A stretch of DNA of 64,000 bases from Cyclobacteriaceae bacterium (GTDB lineage: Bacteria; Bacteroidota; Bacteroidia; Cytophagales; Cyclobacteriaceae). Below are positions 1-6,929 of this stretch, piece by piece; the stretch's first letter is position 1, and each line of letters begins with the position of its first letter. The notes under the pieces were generated by a model that was not told where the DNA came from, ran no database searches, and worked only from the letters and a program-made list of their open reading frames with translations. The position numbers and the translations under genes are program-made. The stretch is taken from positions 1 through 64,000 of the forward strand of contig JAHBTX010000002.1 of assembly GCA_019638395.1 (NCBI GenBank), given 5' to 3'.

Positions 1-1
1 C

Positions 2-94
2 TACAATGATACTTTCCAATATCAGTATGATAGTGATGGAAGCGTTACGAGCATCAAGACGAATGGAAGCACTCTAACTTTTGTATGGGAATAG
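2..94 (+). CDS. 3' end of a partial gene, YD-repeat/lipoprotein-like tail
   Basis: An open frame enters from the left edge and stops at TAG 92-94. The 30 visible residues are rich in Y, D, S, T and G (ending TFVWE), a pattern common at the ends of Bacteroidetes cell-surface or YD-type repeat proteins. The fragment is too short to name a family. The start lies outside the window. Confidence 0.5.
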   Translation, partial: YNDTFQYQYDSDGSVTSIKTNGSTLTFVWE

Positions 95-185
95 GAGGTT
101 CGTTTGTGTTTTGGCCTGTCCTTGGGTGGAAAACTAGAGAGATCATTAGTTATGTTTTACCCGGAGCTAGCCCATCCAGAGCCCG

Positions 186-213
186 AAGGGTGGCAACGCA
201 AGTTTCCACCCTT
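186..213 (+). terminator. hairpin after the partial gene
   Basis: AAGGGTGG (186-193) pairs with CCACCCTT (206-213), giving an 8-bp stem and 12-nt loop, followed by an A/T-rich tail. A second copy of the left arm (GGGTGGAAA, 124-132) could pair with TTTCCACCC (203-211) instead. It is placed as a terminator for the gene ending at 94; the lack of a clean T-run lowers confidence. Confidence 0.35.
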
Positions 214-277
214 TAAAATTTGCTCCATGAAGTTCTAGATTTCCGTCTCAAGTATTCGCTACAATTGCGATACATAT

Positions 278-297
278 TCCAAATATGCATATTTGGA
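278..297. promoter_or_regulatory. 20-bp perfect palindrome
   Basis: TCCAAATATG followed directly by its reverse complement CATATTTGGA, with no spacer. It lies in the gap between the partial plus-strand gene and the 3' end of the minus-strand gene at 350-1102. It could be a dimeric regulator site or part of a bidirectional terminator; no partner is identified. Confidence 0.4.
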
Positions 298-349
298 GTG
301 GTTCAATGCCCGCTAAACATAGTGAAATTATCAACTCAGCGTTCTCTAT

Positions 350-1102
350 CTAAATCTCGTCTCTTCCTAACAAATAGAGCGCACTGTTAATATGAATTGC
401 CGGACAACCCGCTAGCTTACCTATACTTACTATAAATGAATGGGCTAGTTGATACGTTCCGTAGCTATCCAAAAGGGGGCCACGTTCGGTTAACCAATTT
501 CTATCAAAACCATTCATAAAACCATACCCTTCTTTCTGTAATTTTACAAGGGCTCTATCAACCTCAATTCCTGTTGGTAGCACTATTGCATTAATACCAT
601 CATTTGTCCAAAGTCTATCTTGATCCCCCAGTATAATTTTAAAAGGACCTGTAAATAGCCATGGGCCAATCTTCACAACTTCTCCGGCATTCTTAAGGTT
701 GTTTAACTCGGACAGAAGATTTACCTGAAGCCTAGCTATTTCGTTCATACTGCAGGTATGAAAATCAGGCATCTTATTTTTTACGGTACGATAGAATTTT
801 GCATAGTTAATCAAAGCTTCATCAAGTTCTTCGGGCCCGAACCTAAGGCAGAACTTTCTTGCGATTTCTGGATCATGGGCAATTTTGCCATCGATGAATC
901 GAGCAGCATATTCAACATAGTCAGTTTCCAATTTCGCATGCTTTGTCCACGTTAGACTGATTGCTGCCGCAATGGAAAAGTAAGAGCTGGTGAGGTTATC
1001 AAAGTATGCTCGATTTTCCTCGCGCAAGGAATTACTAAATACCAATCCCTCACTTGCCAACATAGTGGCCTTAAGAGTATCTCGTTGATCCATTGAATGC
1101 AC
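350..1102 (-). CDS. hypothetical protein (250 aa)
   Basis: An intact 250-codon frame reading leftwards. No signal peptide, membrane segment or catalytic motif is recognisable. The N-terminal half looks helical and the C-terminal third is richer in glycine and aromatics. The start may be the first Met or the Met at codon 4 (MDQRD). It stands alone between a short palindromic gap and the tRNA-end fragment, so it is probably part of the chromosomal flank of the element. No function can be assigned. Confidence 0.6.
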   Translation of the reverse strand: MHSMDQRDTLKATMLASEGLVFSNSLREENRAYFDNLTSSYFSIAAAISLTWTKHAKLETDYVEYAARFIDGKIAHDPEIARKFCLRFGPEELDEALINYAKFYRTVKNKMPDFHTCSMNEIARLQVNLLSELNNLKNAGEVVKIGPWLFTGPFKIILGDQDRLWTNDGINAIVLPTGIEVDRALVKLQKEGYGFMNGFDRNWLTERGPLLDSYGTYQLAHSFIVSIGKLAGCPAIHINSALYLLGRDEI

Positions 1103-1247
1103 AGGGTTCTTAGGCCCAAGATAGTGCTTTCATATTTGGATTTCGGTCTGGGTCATGGCACCCATCCCTATTTATTACATTATAGACCTCGAAAAACCAT
1201 GTTTGACCTATGTTTTCCATGTTCTCTCCCGTGGCCCCAAAAACAAA

Positions 1248-1277
1248 AGTGCCTCAGAAAGCATTTTCTGAGGCACT
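1248..1277 (-). terminator. intrinsic terminator downstream of the tRNA fragment
   Basis: A perfect 13-bp inverted repeat (1248-1260 and 1265-1277; core TGCCTCAGAAA / TTTCTGAGGCA) with a 4-nt loop, followed on the minus strand by TTTTGTTTT. It directly follows the tRNA-like end on the same strand, as expected for the native tRNA terminator. Confidence 0.75.
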
Positions 1278-1281
1278 CCAA

Positions 1282-1304
1282 GTGATCCCGCTGGGATTCG
1301 AACC
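1282..1304 (-). other. tRNA 3'-end fragment (possible attachment site)
   Basis: Read on the minus strand, this segment carries a T-loop (GGTTCGAATCC) followed by a stem strand and an acceptor-like 3' strand (CGGGATC). The bases before GGTTCGAA do not form the matching T-stem, and no D or anticodon arms precede it, so only the 3' portion of a tRNA remains. Tyrosine integrases commonly recombine at tRNA 3' ends, which suggests an att copy at the element's left edge. The amino-acid identity cannot be determined. Confidence 0.55.
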
Positions 1305-1352
1305 ATTAATATAACCTGTTTAATTTCAAGTAGTTACAACAAGCAAAATCCA

Positions 1353-1372
1353 TTGGTCACCACGTTGGTCAC
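1353..1372. repeat. 8-bp direct repeat near the att-like site
   Basis: TTGGTCAC occurs twice with a 4-nt spacer (CACG). It is close to the tRNA fragment on the element side. Short direct repeats at this position can be integrase arm-type sites; this is inference only. Confidence 0.35.
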
Positions 1373-1486
1373 TCAATTCAATTTGATTCTACTTTTACTC
1401 GCACAAAGAACGATTTCTTGTATTAAAGATATGGAATTGAGAGCGGATGATGAAGGAAAATCGACCAAATCAATTCACCGAAAATG

Positions 1487-1509
1487 AAAAAAGGCTGACT
1501 ACATCAGCC
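1487..1509 (-). terminator. intrinsic terminator of the radC-like gene
   Basis: GGCTGA (1493-1498), 5-nt loop, TCAGCC (1504-1509), followed on the minus strand by six T (1487-1492). The stop codon of the RadC-like gene sits in the loop, so the terminator begins inside the coding sequence. Confidence 0.75.
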
Positions 1510-1966
1510 CTTCATCTGACAAGGAGGTGTAACCTTCCGTTGTGACGATAATGTGGTCGAGTACTTGAATCTCCAACAGCTTTCCGCCTTCCCGTACTTT
1601 CCTGCTTAAATCTATATCTGCCTGGCTTGGTTGTCTGTTGCCGGAGGGATGGTTATGTGCCAATATCAGGCTGCAAGCGTTTGCTTTAAGTGCTGAGGCA
1701 AAGATTATTTTAGGATCGGCTACAGTGCCTGTCATACCGCCAGTTGAGATGGCTACAATACCCAGAACGCGATTAGCACGATTGATAAGCAAAACCTTGA
1801 ACTGTTCCACAAATTCAATTTTATCATCATCCCAGGTTTGCAACAAGATGTTGTAGGCATCCCTTGATGAATTAATCTTTGGTCGTTCAGAAGGTTTCAC
1901 CATTGTCTTGTACGACAATTGAATCTCTGCAACCTGAACATGATTTTTTTCTTGATTGGTTTCCAT
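1499..1966 (-). CDS. radC: RadC-like JAB-domain protein
   Basis: A 155-aa JAMM/MPN+ protein of the RadC family. The metal-binding signature is clear: H104-N-H106-P-S-G followed by D117, with a glutamate around residue 54. It lacks the N-terminal helix-hairpin-helix region of chromosomal RadC, as is usual for the short versions carried on Bacteroidetes ICEs and plasmids. The name RadC is historical and a DNA-repair role is not established; a JAB-type hydrolase is the safer description. It ends in its own terminator and marks the left end of the ICE gene block. Confidence 0.85.
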   Translation of the reverse strand: METNQEKNHVQVAEIQLSYKTMVKPSERPKINSSRDAYNILLQTWDDDKIEFVEQFKVLLINRANRVLGIVAISTGGMTGTVADPKIIFASALKANACSLILAHNHPSGNRQPSQADIDLSRKVREGGKLLEIQVLDHIIVTTEGYTSLSDEGLM

Positions 1967-1998
1967 AAGCTTGTTGATTTAATTATGGCACCATCAAT

Positions 1999-2102
1999 GG
2001 GTTCGGAAGGAATTAGCGCAAGGAGGAACGGAATAAATGAAAGCAAGTGCGAGGGCACGTGTTTATGCCGTAGTTCCTTGCCAGCGTATTCAGACCGAAC
2101 CC
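1999..2102. repeat. 104-nt rod-like inverted repeat A
   Basis: Outer stem GGGTTCGG (1999-2006) with CCGAACCC (2095-2102). The inner arms (about 2010-2038 against 2060-2090) pair in blocks with bulges. The tip closes as GTGC-gagg-GCAC (2047-2058). It resembles the stem of a structured RNA more than a transcription terminator. Confidence 0.5.
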
Positions 2103-2268
2103 TACCTTGTGTCAGAATTAAATGAGACATGATCCATCTTCAATGAAGATTCGCTTGTGGCCTTAGAAGAACATTTTCATTGTTTTCAGATATATCTGAA
2201 AGAACTTAGTTGAACCTTACTTCAACATAGATGGATTGAAGCGCCTCAGATTGATGGTGATTTCAGTA

Positions 2269-2435
2269 ACACATCGAACGCTCACACCATTGCTTCCCAT
2301 AAGCCGCCAACGAGCACGGGCGGGAGTCGGGTCAAGGGTGCCGAGCCCATAAAAATCAAAAATACATCGGCACTCGTCTTGCCCTTGAGGCGACTTCCGC
2401 CCGGGACTCACCTTTGCTTATGGGGAGAAATGTGT
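2269..2435. repeat. nested rod-like inverted repeat B
   Basis: Four nested stems: ACACAT/ATGTGT (2269-2274, 2430-2435); an 11-of-12 stem (2293-2304, 2416-2427); a 19-of-22 stem (2317-2338, 2382-2403); and TGCCGA/TCGGCA (2339-2344, 2367-2372) closing an A/T-rich loop. All arms are in register, so the whole segment can fold into one extended rod. Confidence 0.6.
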
Positions 2436-2513
2436 CCAGAAAATTTGGGCTGGTGAAAGGAAGGAGGCTGAACGGAGCGTAATGGAGTAACGTGAGGTGT
2501 GAGGGCGAACAAA

Positions 2514-2567
2514 AAATGTTTGAGGTCAGATGCGTTGGAGGCGCGTGGGCTCCTGACCCAAACATTT
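2514..2567. repeat. long hairpin C
   Basis: A 16-nt arm (2514-2529) pairs with a 15-nt arm (2553-2567) with a single bulged base, around a 23-nt loop. The outer arm sequence is AAATGTTTG / CAAACATTT. No T-run follows on either strand. Confidence 0.6.
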
Positions 2568-2669
2568 GTGCTCGCTGTGGGGAAACAAACGTAACGTAAT
2601 GAAGTGAAGTGATGCCGACTGAGTGAACCGGCCCTTGATGAGTTTTATTTCTCCTTTATGTGATCTAAA

Positions 2670-2728
2670 GCGCACTCTTTGGCTGGCTTCGGAAATGGGT
2701 AGAAGGTGCGGCCAGCCAAAGTGTGCGC
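2670..2728. repeat. long hairpin D
   Basis: An 18-bp arm (2670-2687, GCGCACTCTTTGGCTGGC) pairs with 2711-2728 with one mismatch, around a 23-nt loop. The loop length equals that of hairpin C upstream. Confidence 0.65.
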
Positions 2729-2757
2729 GTCATATCTAATGGGGTAAACGTGTGTGT

Positions 2758-2781
2758 AAAAAAAGGGCCTTACTCAGACCC
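2758..2781 (-). terminator. intrinsic terminator of the DUF3945-like gene
   Basis: On the minus strand, GGGTC, a 7-nt loop and GGCCC (one G-T pair) followed by seven T (2758-2764). It lies 11 bases past the stop codon at 2793-2795. Confidence 0.65.
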
Positions 2782-2792
2782 TCTTTATTTTC

Positions 2793-3593
2793 CTAAACGC
2801 CCACTCCTCTTTTTTTCTTTTTCGTTTGTCGGGGAGAGTCATCATCATCATCTGCCTTAACGGTTTCCTTTTTTTCTTTCGACTTTTCCTGACCAGTTTC
2901 TTTACCTTCCTTTTCGTTTTTTTGGAACTGCTTCTTCAGGTTTTGGTCATACACATCGAGGCTTTTGAATTTTGGGTTCGCCTCAATGTGCATTTTTTGT
3001 TCCTGTCCGTCTTTGATCATCGTTACCTGTGTGGTATTACCTTTCTCCAATGACCGGACCATACGCTCTTTCGCCTCGTCATTGCCCATCTCCTTGATCT
3101 GAAACTTGGCCAATGCTTTTTCCAAATCAAAGCCATAACCTTGATGGTATTGGTCAACCCTGAAGTTGTTGTTCTTGTCTTTCTCACCCTCCAAATCAAG
3201 CTTCACCCACGCATTGAACGGTTGACCTTCTTTTGTGGTGAGGTCTTTGTTCACACTCCTGCCAGACAAAAGGTTATATGCTTCCTTTGCCGTGATACCT
3301 TTGTTTTTGGTGATATAAAATGTTTGCGTTTTGTCTTTGGTCGGGTCTTCCTCGTTTTTGAGGGTTGCGTGGTAACGGTTCAAGAAGTACATGTCACCCT
3401 GATCACCCTTTCTAAAGTCGAGGGTGTATTCCACTTTCTCTGTTTTGTCCCCGCGTTTGAATTCATTCTCCGTAGTGAGTTTGAAATCTGCCGGTTGCTT
3501 TTCAATGTTCGCCTTCAGGTCACTTTCCAGCTTTTCTCCAAAGCCTAGGTACTTGAGGCCGTCTTTCAGGAAATCAAAATTTTTGATGTTCAT
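2793..3593 (-). CDS. DUF3945-like ICE protein
   Basis: A 266-aa hydrophilic, lysine-rich protein without signal peptide or membrane segment. The central stretch (KEAYNLLSGRSVNKDL and then FNAWVKLD, about residues 100-132) matches the pattern of DUF3945-type proteins of Bacteroidetes mobile elements. The C-terminus is a charged tail with an Asp run and a Lys run (DDDDDS...KKKKRG), suggesting nucleic acid or protein contacts. It is transcribed with the tra block and ends in its own terminator. Its biochemical role is not known. Confidence 0.7.
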   Translation of the reverse strand: MNIKNFDFLKDGLKYLGFGEKLESDLKANIEKQPADFKLTTENEFKRGDKTEKVEYTLDFRKGDQGDMYFLNRYHATLKNEEDPTKDKTQTFYITKNKGITAKEAYNLLSGRSVNKDLTTKEGQPFNAWVKLDLEGEKDKNNNFRVDQYHQGYGFDLEKALAKFQIKEMGNDEAKERMVRSLEKGNTTQVTMIKDGQEQKMHIEANPKFKSLDVYDQNLKKQFQKNEKEGKETGQEKSKEKKETVKADDDDDSPRQTKKKKRGVGV

Positions 3594-3639
3594 ACGATTT
3601 GTTATTTAAACGTTTACGAATAATTGATTTATAAATACA

Positions 3640-3662
3640 TCAAGGCAGTGCACGTGCCTTGA
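3640..3662 (-). terminator. hairpin at the end of traN
   Basis: TCAAGGCA (3640-3647), 7-nt loop, TGCCTTGA (3655-3662). The traN stop codon is part of the stem. The minus-strand tail is A/T-rich without a long T-run, so it may terminate weakly or protect the mRNA end. Confidence 0.5.
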
Positions 3663-4452
3663 CGAGTGTTCTATTTTTGATCGGAAGAAAAAGATGTCGC
3701 CCGCCATTGTGTTCAAACATTTCAATGACTAGGTGCTTAGCCTCCGGTATGGTGAATTTGTCCAACGCAAAAACCCATTCCGTGATAGACTTACCCTTTA
3801 TTTCTTCCGGCTCTAGGTTGATGAAGAAAGGTTTGATTTCTACTTCCTGCGAGGCCGTGCGTTTGATGCGCCTGTTGTCGCGGATGTAGAACCTGAGAAA
3901 TTCGATGGTGTAGTTGATGTTGGAAGTATTCTTTCCGGTGACATGAAAGAAGATGGTGTTATTTCTTATAAAAATCCCTTTCAGCCCCAAAACAACTTTA
4001 TACTGTCCTGTTCTTTTAAAGTGAAATTGTATGCGGTCATCTAAAATATAGTTGGCATGTTTTTGAAAATCACTTTCCGTCATTTCATTTTCAAACAGAA
4101 TGGGTGGGTTATTCGATGCTCGCGCAGAATCAAGGCTAATGTTCAGTACAGCCGGTTCATCTGCATAGTTCACAGTAAATTGATGTAGTATTCCATCGGC
4201 AGTAATAATTGTCAGGCTCGTTTCGGGGAAGTGCATGCGCCCGGCTTTTAGTTGTAGCACGTTGCCCATGCCTTTGGCTTTTTGCGCCAATACATCCCGA
4301 CTTCCGCGATCTACACTTTTGATAACCGTTGAAAAGATTAAACTGGATGTTTTGTTAAAGGTAATTTCCAGTGGATAGGTGCGTATGTTATCCTGCGCGT
4401 GGATTGTCGTGGACGCTAACAGGCTAAAGAGCAGTATGAGATATGTTTTCAT
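3640..4452 (-). CDS. traN: TraN, conjugative transposon protein (DUF4138)
   Basis: A 270-aa exported protein of the Bacteroidetes TraN family, an outer component of the type IV secretion channel (analogous to VirB9 in position). A longer GTG frame opens at 4488, but the ATG at 4452 is preferred because it starts a clear signal peptide (MKTYLILLFSLL...HAQ). The early segment YPLEITFNKTSSLIF is typical of the family, which binds TraM. It follows traM by 32 bases and is the last gene of the tra operon here; traO to traQ are not seen. Confidence 0.85.
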   Translation of the reverse strand: MKTYLILLFSLLASTTIHAQDNIRTYPLEITFNKTSSLIFSTVIKSVDRGSRDVLAQKAKGMGNVLQLKAGRMHFPETSLTIITADGILHQFTVNYADEPAVLNISLDSARASNNPPILFENEMTESDFQKHANYILDDRIQFHFKRTGQYKVVLGLKGIFIRNNTIFFHVTGKNTSNINYTIEFLRFYIRDNRRIKRTASQEVEIKPFFINLEPEEIKGKSITEWVFALDKFTIPEAKHLVIEMFEHNGGRHLFLPIKNRTLVKARALP

Positions 4453-4484
4453 AAATATTATTGTTTGTTGTGTGTTCGGTAATG

Positions 4485-5780
4485 TCACGATTGCACTTTG
4501 GTATCTTTAAGCAATACCTGATAGCCTGCCTTGACTGTTACTTTGATCAGTTTTGCCTTTTTACTGAAGAGACCTTTAGCTGCTTCCACTCCGGCACCAG
4601 CTGCTTGTGCTGCCAACGTCTGATCCATACTCATGAATTGCATGTTTTGCAACGCTTGTTCCGATGATTGCTTGGCTGCATCGCGTTCAATGGCTCCGGG
4701 TATGTAAAGTCCTTCCATACCATCCAGGTCATAGACAGACATGGCTACTGGAAAAAGTGAATTCCCTGAACGTATAGAGTTTATTGAAACGGTCAGGCGC
4801 TCTTCGTTGATGGCTGCTGTTCCGTAGATAAAATGATCCTTTGGTATCAGTTGACCGTTTATGAATATGTCATTGGTGAGGCGAAGTTTTACTGTTGATC
4901 CAGCCACAAGCTCCTGCGTATCATGAATAACAGCCGGAATAGCATTGTCCTCCTGCGATGTTAATGATTCTTCATCTAAGCCGTAGAATCCGTTGGCAGG
5001 CAATGTTATCATCACTGTTTTTGTTGAATCAATTCGCGAGCGTGTTTGCGATGGTGCCGACAGCATTCCCACGGTGTTGTCAATTGCCTGGACGTTTACT
5101 GAAAACACCTGATCGTGATGCTCGATGCTTTGTGCACGGATGCGTTCTTTGACTCTTTCCGGATGTTGGATATCCAAAATTTTATCGAGCATGTTTTCCA
5201 TCTGCATCATTTCGGGATCTTGTTCCGTGGGCGTTGCCATCATTTCCATCAGACTTTCCAGTTTACCAACATCATCTGAGAATTGTTCGTGTTCTACAGG
5301 CGGCACCAGGGACTCCACTTTTTGAATCGTATTGCTGGCAAGTTTTTCTGAAGGAACCCGGTTGAGTTCACGGTAAATCATTTCAAGTTTTTCATTCACC
5401 TTGGCTTCGTTAGGATCCAGATCGGTTGTTGTCCGGGCAGTTGTCACTGCATTTCCAAACATCGGCTCATCTTCTTTGTCTTCGAGTACCATGGTGTTCA
5501 ATTCAAAATATGGATCGTTCTCTACTGCTTCGAAGAAATCTGCCGAGTCGCGTTGCGATTCTTCGTAGAGGCTGAACTTGTCTGTCTTTTCATCTGGAGA
5601 AAAATGGGCGCTGGGGAGTTCGAGGTTCAATCCCGCTGTATTCATCGCTACGGCTTGACCGGGTGTGGCCTGGCCTCCTCCGAGCGCCCAAAAGATCAGG
5701 GTGAGAAAAGGCATGGTGAGCATGGGCAATGCCATTGCCAGTTTTCTTTTCTGCAAAAATTGTTGTGAATGTGTTTTCAT
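4485..5780 (-). CDS. traM: TraM, conjugative transposon protein
   Basis: A 431-aa VirB10-like scaffold protein of the channel. A single membrane segment lies near the N-terminus (about residues 14-32), followed by a long acidic, coiled-coil-prone periplasmic linker (60-250). The conserved C-terminal domain contains LTNDIFINGQLIPKDHFIYG (about 302-321) and GLYIPGAIERDAAKQ. It sits between the traL-position gene and traN, the order seen in Bacteroides conjugative transposons. Confidence 0.88.
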   Translation of the reverse strand: MKTHSQQFLQKRKLAMALPMLTMPFLTLIFWALGGGQATPGQAVAMNTAGLNLELPSAHFSPDEKTDKFSLYEESQRDSADFFEAVENDPYFELNTMVLEDKEDEPMFGNAVTTARTTTDLDPNEAKVNEKLEMIYRELNRVPSEKLASNTIQKVESLVPPVEHEQFSDDVGKLESLMEMMATPTEQDPEMMQMENMLDKILDIQHPERVKERIRAQSIEHHDQVFSVNVQAIDNTVGMLSAPSQTRSRIDSTKTVMITLPANGFYGLDEESLTSQEDNAIPAVIHDTQELVAGSTVKLRLTNDIFINGQLIPKDHFIYGTAAINEERLTVSINSIRSGNSLFPVAMSVYDLDGMEGLYIPGAIERDAAKQSSEQALQNMQFMSMDQTLAAQAAGAGVEAAKGLFSKKAKLIKVTVKAGYQVLLKDTKVQS

Positions 5781-5801
5781 AGTCGTTTTGTTTATGTTGT
5801 G

Positions 5802-6305
5802 TTATCGCTTTAAAGTTTTGGACTTGCTTTCGATGGATAAAAAATGAAGTTGCTTTTCATACTCCATAAACTGCTGATAGGTTAAAGGCTTCCAATCATC
5901 TGACTTCAGCCACCGATCTTTAGCATAGCTTGGATTATGGTTCACAAAGAAATTTCCTTTGCCGTCCATCGCTACATAAAATGCTTCGAACTCGCCATTG
6001 ATCTCGCCTTTCATTTTCCCGAGCGGGATTAGTTCTGTGGTGTCGTGTTTCTTTTCCATAGGTTGCAGGAGTGGATTGGTCAGGGTGTCGATATTGATGG
6101 AGCTTGTCTGTTTGGAATTGAATCCTTCTGTGATAGCCAGTACGCAGATGGTTGCAATGCCCAGACCTGCGCCCAGCATGATCAATCGCTGGGTACGAAT
6201 TGGCATTTCGTTGAATAGCTGATTCAATTTGAGCGCCTTAGCGTAAAGAATTTTATCTATGCGCTCTCGATAGGTTGTTCGTTTTACATTCTGATCGTTG
6301 GCCAT
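5802..6305 (-). CDS. small membrane protein in the TraL position
   Basis: 167 aa with a basic N-terminal cytoplasmic segment, one membrane helix (about residues 41-60, LIMLGAGLGIATICVLAI) and a periplasmic tail. It lies 6 bases past traK and 21 before traM, the slot that holds traL in CTnDOT-like elements. Sequence resemblance to TraL is not evident by eye, so the assignment rests on position, size and topology. It probably anchors to the inner-membrane part of the transfer channel. Confidence 0.6.
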   Translation of the reverse strand: MANDQNVKRTTYRERIDKILYAKALKLNQLFNEMPIRTQRLIMLGAGLGIATICVLAITEGFNSKQTSSINIDTLTNPLLQPMEKKHDTTELIPLGKMKGEINGEFEAFYVAMDGKGNFFVNHNPSYAKDRWLKSDDWKPLTYQQFMEYEKQLHFLSIESKSKTLKR

Positions 6306-6311
6306 ATAGGT

Positions 6312-6929
6312 CTATCGGTTTTCTGTTTTCAGGTCTTTGTTTTCGAGTGTATTCCATTTCTCAATCAGAAACCCATGTGGGTTGTTATCCGAACGGTTTA
6401 CGTTCCGGAGGTATCCTTCTGTGATCAGGCTTCGCGTTACAATGGATGAGGTGCGGATTAGTTTTTGTTTGCCGTAGTAGCGGAAGTAAAATGGATATTG
6501 GTTGATATCAATGCGAATACTATCCGGTGCAATTTCCTGACTGATGTTTGCCGAGATTACATTGGAGTAATAGCGGTTTTCTTTCAGGTTGTCGTATTGT
6601 CTTTTTGCTGAAGCATCCGCCAAGTACAGTGCTTTACTGATATTCGATTCAATTACTTTCTCATCCGGGTCAAGGGTAAAGAAGCAGAGGTGAAACATCT
6701 TCACATGATCACGGGCCTCTACAGGAATGTTATCTTTACGTTCTGCTGACCAGGCTTCCAGTGCTTTCCCGTTAGCGAGAATATAAATCCGTGCCTGTGT
6801 CTCGCGCACCCATTCAAAACTTTTGAAGAGCGTGTACCCACAGATAGCAACGCACGAGATAATCACAATAAACGTAAACAGGCGAATATGCTTAAAGGCC
6901 GTGTCGATATTTTTGAGTTGGGTGAACAT
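6312..6929 (-). CDS. traK: TraK, conjugative transposon protein (VirB8-like)
   Basis: A 205-aa inner-membrane protein with a short cytoplasmic N-terminus, one helix (about residues 17-37) and a periplasmic domain. The start FTQLKNIDTAFKHIR and the later ADASAKRQYDNLKEN are family-typical. VirB8-like proteins nucleate assembly of the channel. Its ATG overlaps the traJ TAA by one base (TAATG), a translational coupling arrangement. Confidence 0.85.
   Translation of the reverse strand: MFTQLKNIDTAFKHIRLFTFIVIISCVAICGYTLFKSFEWVRETQARIYILANGKALEAWSAERKDNIPVEARDHVKMFHLCFFTLDPDEKVIESNISKALYLADASAKRQYDNLKENRYYSNVISANISQEIAPDSIRIDINQYPFYFRYYGKQKLIRTSSIVTRSLITEGYLRNVNRSDNNPHGFLIEKWNTLENKDLKTENR

Larger units (their letters stand above)
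1103..1498. other. gene-free boundary region with att-like features
   Basis: No convincing gene lies in these 396 bases. The stretch holds a 13-bp-stem terminator, a tRNA 3'-end fragment and an 8-bp direct repeat (TTGGTCAC at 1353-1360 and 1365-1372). To the right lies the terminator of the RadC-like gene. The arrangement fits the edge of an element that integrated into a tRNA 3' end, but no integrase gene is present. Confidence 0.45.
1967..2792. other. 826-bp gene-free, highly folded intergenic region
   Basis: The open frames here are short and show no protein-like pattern. The sequence is instead dominated by long imperfect inverted repeats: rods at 1999-2102 and 2269-2435, hairpins at 2514-2567 and 2670-2728, and a terminator at 2758-2781. 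Such density points to a structured RNA or to DNA that acts single-stranded, for example during conjugation. Which strand is transcribed, if any, is unknown. Confidence 0.55.

Noticed and set aside
2217-2565. Short minus-strand frames in the folded intergenic region
   Set aside because: They overlap each other and cross the long hairpin arms, with no protein-like pattern.
3141-3548. 135-aa plus-strand frame over the DUF3945-like gene
   Set aside because: It is rich in V, F and L without domain features and lies opposite a gene with a family-typical pattern and its own terminator.
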